A stretch of 23,339 nucleotides of DNA from Echinostoma caproni (Eukaryota; Platyhelminthes; Trematoda; Plagiorchiida; Echinostomatidae): the NCBI GenBank assembly GCA_900618425.1, contig UZAN01040813.1:46119-69457 (forward strand), written 5' to 3'. A program made the translations under genes and the position numbers. The notes under the pieces were generated by a model. That model did no database searches, was not told the origin of the DNA, and was given only the letters and a program-made list of their open reading frames with translations. This document shows, in pieces, positions 1 to 11,220 of the stretch (position 1 is the stretch's first letter; each line of letters opens with the position of its first letter).

Positions 1-71
1 TCGATGTGCACGTGTTTTTCGACCCCTTGTGCACGATTGATTCCTTTACCATGCGTTCTGTTACCATAGAA

Positions 72-88
72 GCCTCGCGATACGAGGC
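72..88. other. Perfect short hairpin
   Basis: Six bases, GCCTCG, are followed by a five-base spacer and the exact reverse complement CGAGGC. I see no U-tract or neighbouring gene that would give it a role. It may be chance. Confidence 0.4.
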
Positions 89-773
89 CATCAACGCACA
101 CACACACGGAATTCCCCCTATTCCGATCGCATTTATATACATATATAGAAGTCTAATTTGTGCATGAGAATGAGCACTTGTTTGTGTATGACCCACTGTT
201 CACAACCTCCGACGAACCTTTCTATACTAATCTGTCTGCCTGTTTCCCTATTCGCTCAGCTTTATCAAGTTTGTATACGATTTTTAACTGAAATTACTAC
301 TACTGTTACATTTTCAACCTATCTGGACGCACTTTATTGTCGCATGCAACTCACANCTCACAATTTATGGAACATAAACAGCTGCCGTGTACAGACAATC
401 ATCATCATCTCATCCTTTTCATCGTGAAATTGTGCTTCTTAGATCACCACCCACCTCACTAACACTGTCCAGGAGTTCTTTTGTCTTCGTGTTATCTCCG
501 TGGTTCTGGTTTGTTTGAATCCTTCAGATTCCTCGGGATTATGGAAGGCNACTGCCACAATGAAAGTAAAAACAGAACTGGCTCTGCCAGTTTTCGTTGA
601 TGCCCATTGTGTTTTCATCGCTTTGTAGGCGCGTTTGCTTTTTACCCTGTGAAGCTCATTTTTTTCCTCATTGTGATTGGTATAGGCAACGCGCTACTCT
701 CCTGTCTTTATAGTCTCAATTTCTTCTCGGGACGCATCTACAAGTAATCATCTTCACGCGCTGCTTTAACTGG

Positions 774-788
774 TCTCTCTCTCTCTCT
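774..788 (+). repeat. (TC)n microsatellite
   Basis: An uninterrupted alternating TC run of about 15 bases inside the pyrimidine-rich left end of the window. Confidence 0.85.
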
Positions 789-1560
789 GACTCATTCATT
801 AGCGCACAAATCCATGTATACTGTGACCATTTGACGAGTTTCTTCTGTATTAGGGCTGGATGCAATATGCGCAGACACGTGGTCATTTTACCATCTACCT
901 CAACCGATCCCTGTCATCCCATTGTACACGTAGATGCGTTGGTTAACCAATCTTTCGCTAAATCCTGATAGTTGACTGATCTTTATGTCAAACATCCAGA
1001 ACTGGAAACGGCTTTTTCATCCCTACCCCAAACTTCACTGACTAGTAACCGAAATATCTCCTCAGAATTGGTCTTGTGTGTCCCTCGACTCAGATGTGGT
1101 CTGTGTCCTCGGATTGTTCTCTTGTTTCATTGTACCTCAATCCAATCCGTACCACTCCACCTCGTATTCTTGCCTGACATTCTACCGGACTCAATCTTCC
1201 TCTCAACCGCCTTTCTATTCTCTCCGTTTCTGCTGCCTTCGGCAGCTTGTCACTTGTCGTTTTCTATTTTCACTGGGACATGGATTTTTAGCAACCTATT
1301 ACTTTGCCTTGTGCCACATTGTACTTTTGTACGCATCTCTATACATACATGCCTACACATATATCTACTGAAATACAAACGCTTCCTGACAACCACAGTC
1401 CACAAATGCTCTTTATCTCCTTCCTCCCTTTTCTATGGTCCTGTTTGTCTGTGCGGCTTCGTCGTATACTTTCCATTGAGTTCACTCTGTCGGTAGGTGT
1501 TAGTTTTCGGTCGCGCCATTCCATGTACCAGGATCTAGTTAGAAGCGGATCTTATGGACT

Positions 1561-3599
1561 ATAAGAGCTTGTGTTTCGGGTTCTGCTTCACCATTAATGG
1601 ATACTTTTAGCTTGTAGTAATCCTTCCGGACAGTGCTAGCCATATTTCATGGCCTAATTGGCTTAGTCTCCAGTATGCGTTTGAAGTCTGCTTCTAAGTT
1701 AGTTATAAGCACTCCAAAACCCATAAGTGACAGAATGACGCGCATCAGCTAATGCTAACCTACTAGGAATTACCAGATGCTGATATCAACAATGCTATTG
1801 TTTTATATACATTTTAAACATGTTTCTTTTATTGGTTGCATCGAAGATAGTAGAGCCGTGAACAATTAATTTACTCTTCACTTTTGTGTGATGCGGTTAA
1901 CTCTCGCTTGGAGTGCTGCTGGTTTGATGCACAATTTGTGTCAAGAGGAAGGGTGCAATGCGAACAACTTGATAAATTCGGAAGAGAGTTTTTCGAATCC
2001 GGGATATCGTTACTGTTGCATTGTCTGCACTATTAATATGGTGATCAAATTAGAAAGGTTGAATGGTATTGTCACGAGGAGGTACTGTACCGTCGTCGAA
2101 CTCGACAGCCTGAGATTTAACTCGCAAATCGTATCAATCCTCCAGTGGATTGGTGGTCTATCATTGAATTGGGTCAAACTCACTTTGACCAACAGGATAC
2201 TAAAGCCCGTCAAACCGTGCGCTGTAGGATGTTTCCAGCTGCCTGACCATCTGCGATTTTGACGAGAACAATCCCCTTTACCACAAATATCTACAGTATA
2301 CTAAATGTTTGAATTCGTTCAGATTTCTGTTTGTTGTCGATTCGTCTTGATTTTTGAGATTTATCAATCAAAACTTTTTCTGGTGCATGATTATTTAAGA
2401 AATCTTTATTTCAACCTATTTATTCTTTGGAACGATTGCTAATGTTAGATATTAGTCATCAGCTTAAGTACCGTAGTTTTGCTTCACTTTAACGAATGAA
2501 ATGCCGATTTCAAATTGGATGAGCTGTGGCGTCACCTTCCACGGCGCTTAACGACACAGGTATCCGGGATCCAAGACGTTGGTAAGCATTCGTACTGCTT
2601 GGTCAAAAGATACTCTTTGACTAGGACCGGTACATGTGGGACAGAATAGCGCATAATGCGTATATTCCAAGAAGCTAGAAAATAGCCTGTTCAACGGGTT
2701 CAAAACCGGTTCGTGTTGTCATAAAACGTGTGTGTAGCAACTGATGTATTCCTCCCTAAGAGCATTTTTACATCTTTAGCCTATACGGGTGCTCCTGGTG
2801 ACCTGCATTTCACATGACTTGTCACTATGATACTTTATTTTCATTCATCTTGATAATGACAAACCTGAGTAATTCCACTTTCACGAAGAAACGGATATTC
2901 TAGTTATGACAATCTTGCAGGTGGTTATTGCCAATATACGGTTACGAGGACAGTTTTTGGCAGTTGTAAATTATTCGCCTTGGGACGAAATCTCGTCTGT
3001 TTGCTTCTTTAAATAACTCCGATAGAAATCATCGCATCGATACTTTCAAATTTCGGTTCTAAAATCCCGTTCAAAGCCCATCGTGTTGATGATGACCCAG
3101 GTCAATAGGCCACAACTATGGAGAACGGTTGAAGGGAACGGCGCTTAGTTAATATTGAACGCCTCTGTAAAAAATGATACTAGGTCCTGATTGTTTCTAA
3201 AAACAACACGTTATCCGATAGTTTTCGGTTTAATAATTTCAGTCTGGCTTTTCTGTGTTCAATCACGATCTTTTGACTGCGCCGAAAATAAGCTGTTTTA
3301 TTGGAAATTGGGACCAAAACAACTTCAGAGCATGCGCTACCCCAGCACAAGTTTAAGTTTATCGTGAAGTACCGTAGTCAATAGTTATCGCTTGAAATGT
3401 TAGGGGAAAAATCCGTCTTGGGTTGCAGAGCATTTCGCATTGCCAGGGATATTCTGACCGGCTTGATATTACACCTAACTAGTTCAGTTTCAGTTTATAC
3501 AACCAATAACCATGCACTCTCATGCGCCGGTTTTGGTTACACGTTTGGATAAAGCAGTAGTAAAAATTCAGGAAGATTGAAAGTAAAATCGAAGAGAAT
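1561..3599. other. Unassigned non-coding sequence
   Basis: No gene, RNA or recognisable transposon domain found. The longest open frame, 1888-2262 on the + strand (124 codons), has no recognisable motif and no good splice context. The lower part, about 3480-3600, may be the 3' untranslated tail of the retroelement on the minus strand next to it, because that element's frame stays open to 3479 beyond its last conserved block. Confidence 0.5.
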
Positions 3600-4486
3600 T
3601 TAGAATCAGTGAACTTATTTTGCATTGAATTTGAGATATACGAATAGTACTGTTCACGACACTCAGCCATGTCACTCAGTGTCTCTAACCATCGGTTACG
3701 ATCATCCCGAGGTCCCCAGCCAGGGAGCCTCATGGGACCTGTGTGACCCAGACTCCTGGTCAGGGTTTTCATACCCTCATGCCATATCTTAGCTTGGCCA
3801 CCCTTGGCTTTCTTCCACCCACTATCTGCCTCGGCGAACATTGCTCGCCGTGGCAACCTATCTGGTGACATCCGTTGCACATGCCCCGACCAACGTAATC
3901 TATGGGGGTCAATCATTTGCTCCAGTGGGCGACCGCGATTGCCTAAAATTCTACGACTGACCTCCGCATTGCTCGTTCGACTGCCCCACCAGATTCGTGC
4001 AATGCTGCGTAGCCAGTGATGTTCAAACACCGACAGTCTATCTTTATTTTGGTTTCTCAATGGCCAAGTTTCTCCTCCGTATAGCAGAACTAGCCAACCT
4101 TCCGCAGTGTACACTCGACCCTTATCAGACAGCCGGGTGTCGCGACGGGGCCACAGATGTCTCAAGTTGGCAAATGCCAATCGAGCCTTCTGTATGCGAG
4201 CTGACACTTCATCCAGGATGCGTCCCACGGGTGGTATATATCTGCTTAGATAACAAAACTTATCCATTTGCTCTATTATTTCTCTAGTTAGAGTGAGTCT
4301 GGGTGCTGGACTAACCCAGTAACATTTTACACTTTTAAGGTGCAAAACCCATATCGCTGGCATGCAAGCTGGATCTTCTCTTAGCAGTACAATGACGTCT
4401 GCATACTCTAGATCAGACCGCCTGCCACCTGGGAGTAAATCGATGCCACTATCCTCACACAAGGATAGGGTTGTTTCCATAACCAA
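3479..4486 (-). pseudogene. Surviving ORF of the broken reverse transcriptase
   Basis: A 335-codon frame covers the palm active site through the C-terminal tail of the non-LTR reverse transcriptase. Its first Met lies just inside the domain, immediately after the GCPLSP block and the stop at 4520-4522, so it is a remnant and not a natural start. The active site near residue 30 reads Tyr-Ala-Asp-Val; the second catalytic Asp of the family is replaced, so polymerase activity is not expected. The last 50 or so residues, after the DMAECREQ block, are rich in Asn, Tyr and Phe. They look like read-through into the 3' untranslated region. Confidence 0.85.
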
Positions 4487-5030
4487 GTAGAAAAATAGAA
4501 GAGGAGACAGAGGACAACCCTAACGAATACCACTTTGCTTGGTGAACTCGAGCAAAAATGTGCCGTAAGCTCGGACTTGACTTCGGCTATTCGTATGAAG
4601 GGGTCGTAACGTTGAAATAAACTTCTCGGGCACACCGTTTAGAACGGTCGGCTGAGTCGAAAGTCGCTTTCAGATAGAGAAAGACAAATGGGGGGTCTAC
4701 GAAAAGAATTTAAATGCTCGAGAAGTTGGCGAAGAGAGAAGATATGGTCGATAAAACGTCGAGCAGGTCTAAAATCAGCCTTGTTCTCACGTGTGTCCTT
4801 TTCAGGTGCGGCAGATAATCAACGGAGTATGATGCTAGGAAGAAACTTAGAGGCAGTATTGACTAAACTAATTCCTCCATGGTTTTCACAAGAGGATCTG
4901 TCGCCTTTCTTGTAACTCGGTAGGATGACCGATTCACACCATTCCGTTAAAACCTGTTCTTTCTCCCACACTGACCGCACGAAGGTGCGGTGTGCCAAAC
5001 AAATCGTGGTACAATAATCTTCATGAAAAA
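3600..5030 (-). mobile_element. Decayed non-LTR retrotransposon, reverse transcriptase tail (RTE-like)
   Basis: Read on the minus strand, this carries successive conserved blocks of a non-LTR reverse transcriptase. They are a WEKEQ block and a KKGDRSSCENHGGISL block (about 4864-4985), an FRPARRFIDHIF block (about 4740-4790), GCPLSPLLF (about 4490-4520), the active-site block EYADVIVLL (about 4385-4410), then the C-terminal tail with LRSIARIWW, LRWSGHVQRM and DMAECREQ (3650-3673). This tail order resembles RTE-clade elements of trematodes. The clade call is from memory of the family and is tentative. The element is 5'-truncated, with no endonuclease domain seen. It is dead: in-frame stops occur near 4820 and at 4520-4522 (where the family usually has Gln), frames shift between blocks, and the usual YADD reads YADV. 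The longest surviving frame is 3479-4486 minus. It lies about 240 bases from a Penelope-like fragment on the same strand. Confidence 0.9.
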
Positions 5031-5269
5031 AGAAAAACGTTCCGCGATTTACATGAAGGGAAAGGCAGTGTTATTCAAGGGTTGTTGTTTCAACTGATCT
5101 CTACTTTGGAAAACAAATTCTTTTTAACCGAATTGGTGATAGGGGCGTGGAGCATGCTTTCATTCCCGTCACCTTTAATGTGAAATGAAATAAATGCTGC
5201 CAAAGACCATATTCTCGGTGTAGGGTAATCAAAAGGAATCAAAGTTAAACCGATCGAAGAAGTGGGAGA

Positions 5270-5935
5270 ACATATATATCGATCGGAACCACAGTGGCAA
5301 CGCTATCATGTCGGGGAAAATCTGTCCACAAAGTCTAGTTTTTTTGCGGAGCTGTGGTTTGTGACGCCCAATGGCTACGGCCTTAGCAAACCTTAACAAC
5401 CGCCCAGTTAACTGTTGACTCCATATATGGAATGCTTGCTTTGGCTCCACGCAAATTTCGCAGTCCAGTATATAGAGGGCAAGAGAACTGGAGGGTATCG
5501 AGTAGTTAATTCCTCGGGACCTGTTCTGAAATCATAATGGCTAAAGGTCTCTCAGTTCTTCCGATATACTTTCTACCGCGAGAGCATTGAATACCCGAGG
5601 AGATAACTTGAGAGTTCGGCTTGTCCAAGTTGGATTCAGTAGTCATTCATCATCTTTTTTGAAGAATAATTAGCGAAGCGACGTTGTGCGTTCTTCTTTC
5701 AGTCGACGTTGTATTCGCTTATCATTCTGGTCTACTTTAAACTGTAATGAGACGAGAACGTTCTCATTGTGTACGTCGTTCATCCGAGCTCTGGTCCCCG
5801 TGTTATTGCCATATGTTACAATGATATTCCGGGCGTAACCATTATCCCGTAATGCACAGGATATTCGTAAAAGATCACTTTCAAGTGTTTCTGCAGAACA
5901 ACTTTCGAACAAGGTTCAAATGCGGTCTGTGGGCT
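5270..5935 (-). mobile_element. Penelope-like element fragment with GIY-YIG endonuclease remnant
   Basis: On the minus strand, three blocks follow the order of the C-terminal third of Penelope-like retroelements. First, 5670-5912 holds CSAETLESDLL, a DNGYARNI segment (family NGYP) and SLQFKVDQNDKRIQRRL (family LPFkGD then RRL). Second, 5509-5586 holds a Cys-rich start followed by KYIGRTERPL and EQVPRN, the second half of the GIY-YIG motif. Third, 5356-5403 holds RLLRFAKAVAIGRHKP, the helix that carries the catalytic Glu in relatives; here the codon at 5382-5384 is AAG (Lys). The blocks lie in different frames with stops between them, so this is a pseudogene. I could not see the reverse transcriptase domain above 5935. 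Family assignment is from recognised motif order. The lysine reading depends on my alignment from memory. Confidence 0.8.
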
Positions 5936-6238
5936 TGCAAATCCATGGTCTTGATATTCCGGGGCAGCAAACACATTCTTATGAGGTGGGCTCTATATGT
6001 ACAGGTGATATCTTGTTGAATAATCACAAAAGGATTTTGTTTCAATGTTTATACGATGTCGGTTTGCCGTCTGAAATTGCCGACGGAGATTTCCGCATTA
6101 CGAAAATTGCACTACAGACCATAACAGAACTTCCACCATAATCTTACGCACGCACCGAAATACAACTTCCATACAGTCAACCAAGATGCTGGGATTCCAA
6201 CCAATCGGATCAGTTGAAGTACATACAATCGGAATGAC

Positions 6239-6253
6239 TGTGTGTGTGTGTGT
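6239..6253 (+). repeat. (TG)n microsatellite
   Basis: Uninterrupted alternating TG of about 15 bases. No functional context seen. Confidence 0.85.
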
Positions 6254-7137
6254 CAGAAGACCAACATGAGGACCGAATCGACAGCGATTTGACAAACAAG
6301 AATGAATCAGCCACCCATTTTGATTTAGGATGTTTATTAGCATGCGTTATCCAACAGTAAAAGAAAGCGTGTTCACAGTTGACCGTGGTTTTACCTCAAT
6401 TTGCTTTGGTCCGAATTCCGTTTAGCATAATTCGAGTTATCAATCGGGTTTTCACTATGTGGAAAGCTGGGAAAGCATCATACAAATCAAGATATTCGGT
6501 TTCCAGGTTTATTAAGTGATGTCAAGAAAACAGTCCATGTTGCACTCTCTCTGGTAGTGGTCAGCCTCCTATGATACGCGAAAGGCCACAACTCGGGATA
6601 CTTTTGTTTGTTAAGGGGTCACCTTTTAGCTTCGTAAGTTTGAAAATGGGAACGTCTTTCCCTGTTCGGAATGCACACTATAGTTGGTCAACTGTGGTCT
6701 CTGAATGTGTAGCGGCCGGTAAAAATTCTTCGGATAATCGGCTACCGTTTAAAGATGCGCTTCGAGTAGGCGATGCATCCGCATCAGTAGTACAGAACAC
6801 AGTGGGGTAATGTTCCATGAAACGAAAAAGAAAATTTTCAAATAGGAACAAAAATAGAAAGATTAAAGTCTTGAGGTCAAATGGATATACACCATGGCTG
6901 GTTCCGTCATCATGCATTTCGATCACACATGTTTGACACTGGTCTGAATGTACCTTCAGCAGTGAGAAAGGCACATAACTATCTTAAAAATGATGATCTA
7001 GCAAAGCTATATCTCGGCATAGACTGAATTACTCTTCGTTGAACCCTCCTCTTTGTCACAGAACATTGACAGCTCTCCGAGAGACGGTAACGTGTTCCGA
7101 ATGTTTTAGTAAAGGCCAACTGGATATTGTTCATGTG

Positions 7138-7154
7138 AATCAGATCGTCTGATT
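7138..7154. repeat. Perfect 7-base inverted repeat
   Basis: AATCAGA, a three-base spacer TCG, then TCTGATT. It has the form of a dimer-binding site or short hairpin, but no neighbouring gene suggests a role. It may be chance. Confidence 0.4.
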
Positions 7155-7623
7155 AAAGCTCACTGTACTTTGGGGCTCGCGGCGATAAGGGAACCTTATG
7201 AATCTGGGTTTTTCTGTGTAATTTCCCTGATTTCTACCAAAACGAAACCGTACCACATTTCAACGCAAATATGTAAGATATAAAGGAGTTTCTTCTGTTT
7301 AAACCATGAAGAAACAAAGTGACTTAACGCGATTACCACGCGGATTTTCCTGCCTTACTCCTTTGGGGGATGATTCTGAAGCCCATGTCTGTTTCAGTAG
7401 GTTAAAGTTATGTAATTGAGACTTTGCGAGATGCCAGTTACTGTTGTAGGTATTTTACTTCTTAGAGGTCCAAGCTAGCTAAATGAGCTGGGAATCGATT
7501 TCCCTGGTCCATATACGAGGTCATGATCGAATTCGTTTTCCCCTGCATCTTGAAATAGTAGTAATTTTTTTCACAATGAATGAGCGAAATCACGGAGGGA
7601 ATGGTAGACACTCTTTGTTATCG

Positions 7624-7638
7624 CCCCCCCCCACCCCC
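7624..7638 (+). repeat. Poly-C tract
   Basis: Nine C, one A, then five C. Such runs are slippage-prone and often misassembled. Confidence 0.8.
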
Positions 7639-9098
7639 GCATTGTCACAGTCGTTCCCACATTAACCATCTTGATAATTTGTGCACATCTCCCGTGAGTG
7701 ATATACGGCAAACAGAAAATATGAAACATCTCGATGTGCCACTTCCATCGCTTCTCGTTTTGCGTTTTTCATCATTGCAATCCTTATCCCACTGCACCCG
7801 TCATATGGTTTTGAAAAATCTTAGTGTCTCATTACTCTTTCCTCTGTTCTTCTTCTCACACTGTTGCTCTCAAGCGATCCCAGTTTCAATGATTTGTGAC
7901 GCGTTTCTCATACGCGTACAATTTCTTCGATTCGGTCATTTAGTCCTGTTTTTCTCTCTCTCATCGCATCGCTCTGTTGAACATGATGCGCGCTTATCAC
8001 AAGGCATTGATCTAAGAAACCACTTTCTCCAAAATGTCGAGGCCCGATCGATAAACGTTAGATGATAGTATGTCGATTCGTAACCGCTACCATAAATGGT
8101 TGTATACTGACGCACAAACGATCTATGACTTATTTCAATAGTGTTGTGTGTGTGTTTGTTTGAATAGATCAGTTGATCTGGTCGGCTACCGTATGCCTCA
8201 CCGACCTCGGGCACAGGTGACCTTAAATGAACCGGTTTAATTGTCCTACACCAACCAGACTGGTAACCACAACCGAAGGTGACCTGAATGAGATGATAGA
8301 TATTCCATGGATTGGTGTGTTGAAGCCATCGCAATATTTCAAGGTCTCACATGTTCATCACCTTAAGAGGTAAACATGATCTTTCTCTTTCCACCATAGC
8401 ACCTCTTTACAGTCGTTCCATGTCCTGGAAATATCCTGCAGAAGTGCATATTTCCAGTTCTGCGCAGTAACTCCACAATGAGGTTATTCAGAGTGGTGCC
8501 TTCTAAATTTGGAGTCAGATTCCCCATGCACTACTGATTAAGGTCATTAAAATGAGTAGTTCATTGTCTGTATGTGTGTGTGAAAATGTGAACGTCTGCT
8601 ATTGCTTTCATTTACAGGGACAACTTGTTTTGGGGTCAGTTAGATCGATCTGGGAGATCGGAACAATGTGGTATTCATTGAATAAAAATGAAACTTCTCT
8701 GTGGTAATAATTCTCTCCGAAGCTCGTGAATGTTTGATCAGTATCATGTAGCTACATCATTTCGTTTGGAAAAAGCAGCTACTTACACATACGGACAATA
8801 CATTTTCTCGCCCTTAATGTATAAAGTCGACGACACATTCATCGTAGTTTTCTTCGAAGTAACAACTCCCGAAATTTCATGGTACTCGTTCATAATTAAA
8901 AAACTATCTATCGGTCAGTAACTTTTACTGTTTCCTACCTACTTGCGGATTCCCAAGGTCATGGTGTTAATCAATTTCTGGAAACAGTCTCTCTTGATCT
9001 GTTTAAAGCTTCTCTCGGACTATGCAGGTTCGGAATATCCTTTGTTTTTATTCCGCTGCTCAATAAATGCCTGATGATTTCTGTTTGATTGAGAGGGA

Positions 9099-9110
9099 GG
9101 GGGGGGGGGG
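9099..9110 (+). repeat. Poly-G tract (12 G)
   Basis: Twelve consecutive G preceded by GAGAGGGA. The exact length in the assembly is uncertain because homopolymers of this size are sequenced poorly. A G-rich strand could form quadruplex structure, though the run is a single tract. Confidence 0.85.
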
Positions 9111-9499
9111 CAAGCAGGCTGGCCTAATCCCTATCCTCTTTACACATTCTCAATTATCGTGTTTATATTGAGTTTTGCATCACTATATTATGATGTAGGA
9201 TGATGATGAAGCCACCAGGAGAGACGATTTCTCAGTATAGTTTATCTTGTTCGGTCCGAGAGCGATGTGGTTTGCCATTAACATACTGCGTGACTCATGA
9301 TTTTATTTTGGACCTCTTAGGGAGTATACAGTTATTCAGACACACGCAGAACTGGCCCCGATAACATATTCATCCACGAGAAGCCGGACCGTTTCTTTCC
9401 ACTGTCTTTTTGGTGTCTACCACTACCGTAGATCGCCACCATCGTTTTCCAGACGACGAACCTATTGTCTCACTATCTTCCCATTTCCATTAGGGATCC

Positions 9500-10020
9500 T
9501 TGCAGTCGATTTGCCTGCCAAATTCCTTCCAAATTCCTATACCGTATCAAAATCTACTTCAACCACACCGTGAATCGGTTTTAGGAGCGACTAAAGGACT
9601 GAGTTATGTTACTTGCGCTGCGGTTGCCGGCAGGCTTATAGCGCGTGTCGCTAACATTAACCTGTTCTTGAACAACGGCTGTTGGAAACTCCTGCGATGA
9701 CCAACCGCTATCGAAAGCCGCGCCTCGAATGTCGACGCATGGATATCACCGACACAATCGGGTAATGCTGTGTGGGCTGATGAAACAAGGTTTCAAGAGG
9801 AAACTTTTGATGGAAAGATGGGAGTTTGCAGATCGAACCGATGGAAGTACGCTGGGGGAGTGACTGTATCGACATCAAAAAGTGGCGAGGCTTTTTTACG
9901 GGGTGATAATATCGAAAACTGTAACACCGCAAAATCCGGAAACTGTTGGGAACAAGTTTCTCAAAGTTACATATGGCTGAAAATTCACCCTCCGGGTGCA
10001 GAAAGCTTTCTTTGACTTGT
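9500..10020. other. Possibly coding-like block, unassigned
   Basis: Several moderately long frames overlap: + 9500-9700 (66 codons, preceded by the AG of a TTGCAG), + 9770-10015 (81 codons) and minus 9708-10034 (108 codons). The composition looks less AT-rich than the flanks by eye. I recognise no domain in any of them, and overlapping frames on both strands argue that at most one is real. This could be an exon, an old transposon fragment or nothing. Confidence 0.2.
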
Positions 10021-10384
10021 CGGAGGTATGCCACTCCGAGTGGGTGCTTTTATTCTACCGAATAATAATAAGCCCTTTCAATAACCCTTTTCTGTGTTTT
10101 GAAAAGCAGTGAAGTATGTATCTGAAAATATATTGTTTGCTCTTTATTTTAGTCAGAACGGTTCTAACCGCTTGAATAGCTTTGTTCTGCTGGATTGATG
10201 TCTTGGTTTTTCTTCCAACACCGTGAATACTTGTGTTTTGTTCGTGGGAATATTTCGCCTTGGGGCAGGCTAGGCCCTTCATGCTCTCGGACTACATTGT
10301 TTGTCCCCAAATGTTTCTCATACGGTTAGCTGACGGTCACTTAATTGGCTTTGACCGGGTCCTTCTGTCCGTCTGTTTTAAACA

Positions 10385-11220
10385 NNNNNNNNNNNNNNNN
10401 NNNNNNNNNNNNNNNNNNNNNNNNNNNNNNNNNNNNNNNNNNNNNNNNNNNNNNNNNNNNNNNNNNNNNNNNNNNNNNNNNNNNNNNNNNNNNNNNNNNN
10501 NNNNNNNNNNNNNNNNNNNNNNNNNNNNNNNNNNNNNNNNNNNNNNNNNNNNNNNNNNNNNNNNNNNNNNNNNNNNNNNNNNNNNNNNNNNNNNNNNNNN
10601 NNNNNNNNNNNNNNNNNNNNNNNNNNNNNNNNNNNNNNNNNNNNNNNNNNNNNNNNNNNNNNNNNNNNNNNNNNNNNNNNNNNNNNNNNNNNNNNNNNNN
10701 NNNNNNNNNNNNNNNNNNNNNNNNNNNNNNNNNNNNNNNNNNNNNNNNNNNNNNNNNNNNNNNNNNNNNNNNNNNNNNNNNNNNNNNNNNNNNNNNNNNN
10801 NNNNNNNNNNNNNNNNNNNNNNNNNNNNNNNNNNNNNNNNNNNNNNNNNNNNNNNNNNNNNNNNNNNNNNNNNNNNNNNNNNNNNNNNNNNNNNNNNNNN
10901 NNNNNNNNNNNNNNNNNNNNNNNNNNNNNNNNNNNNNNNNNNNNNNNNNNNNNNNNNNNNNNNNNNNNNNNNNNNNNNNNNNNNNNNNNNNNNNNNNNNN
11001 NNNNNNNNNNNNNNNNNNNNNNNNNNNNNNNNNNNNNNNNNNNNNNNNNNNNNNNNNNNNNNNNNNNNNNNNNNNNNNNNNNNNNNNNNNNNNNNNNNNN
11101 NNNNNNNNNNNNNNNNNNNNNNNNNNNNNNNNNNNNNNNNNNNNNNNNNNNNNNNNNNNNNNNNNNNNNNNNNNNNNNNNNNNNNNNNNNNNNNNNNNNN
11201 NNNNNNNNNNNNNNNNNNNN
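10385..11220. other. Assembly gap (836 N)
   Basis: A continuous run of N. Open frames that appear to cross it are artefacts. The true length may differ from the N count. Any exon or repeat inside is invisible. Confidence 0.99.

Larger units (their letters stand above)
1..1560. other. Pyrimidine-rich non-coding stretch
   Basis: I recognise no gene here. The + strand is rich in C and T, including a (TC) run at 774-788. This bias leaves long frames open by chance, such as 972-1496, whose translation is dominated by Ser, Leu, Phe, Cys and Thr with no recognisable domain. Intron sense strands are often pyrimidine-rich, so this may be part of a long intron of a + strand gene, but no exon is visible to prove it. 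A perfect hairpin lies at 72-88, a short CA run near 97-107, and ambiguous bases at 356 and 550. Confidence 0.5.
5936..9479. other. Unassigned non-coding sequence with simple repeats
   Basis: No gene recognised. Open frames of 60-161 codons occur on both strands, but none shows a domain or convincing splice structure. The longest, 7580-8065, lies in a pyrimidine-rich patch. The stretch contains a TG microsatellite, a poly-C and a poly-G tract, and a small palindrome at 7138-7154, listed separately. Confidence 0.5.

Noticed and set aside
972..1496. 174-codon + strand open frame
   Set aside because: Composition is Ser/Leu/Phe/Cys rich, as expected from a pyrimidine-rich strand; a second frame (1078-1371) is open across the same bases; no domain and no splice support.
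1888..2262. 124-codon + strand open frame
   Set aside because: No recognisable motif, overlapping minus-strand frame, no good splice sites around it.
7580..8065. 161-codon + strand open frame
   Set aside because: Runs through a poly-C tract and pyrimidine-rich sequence; the translation has no domain.
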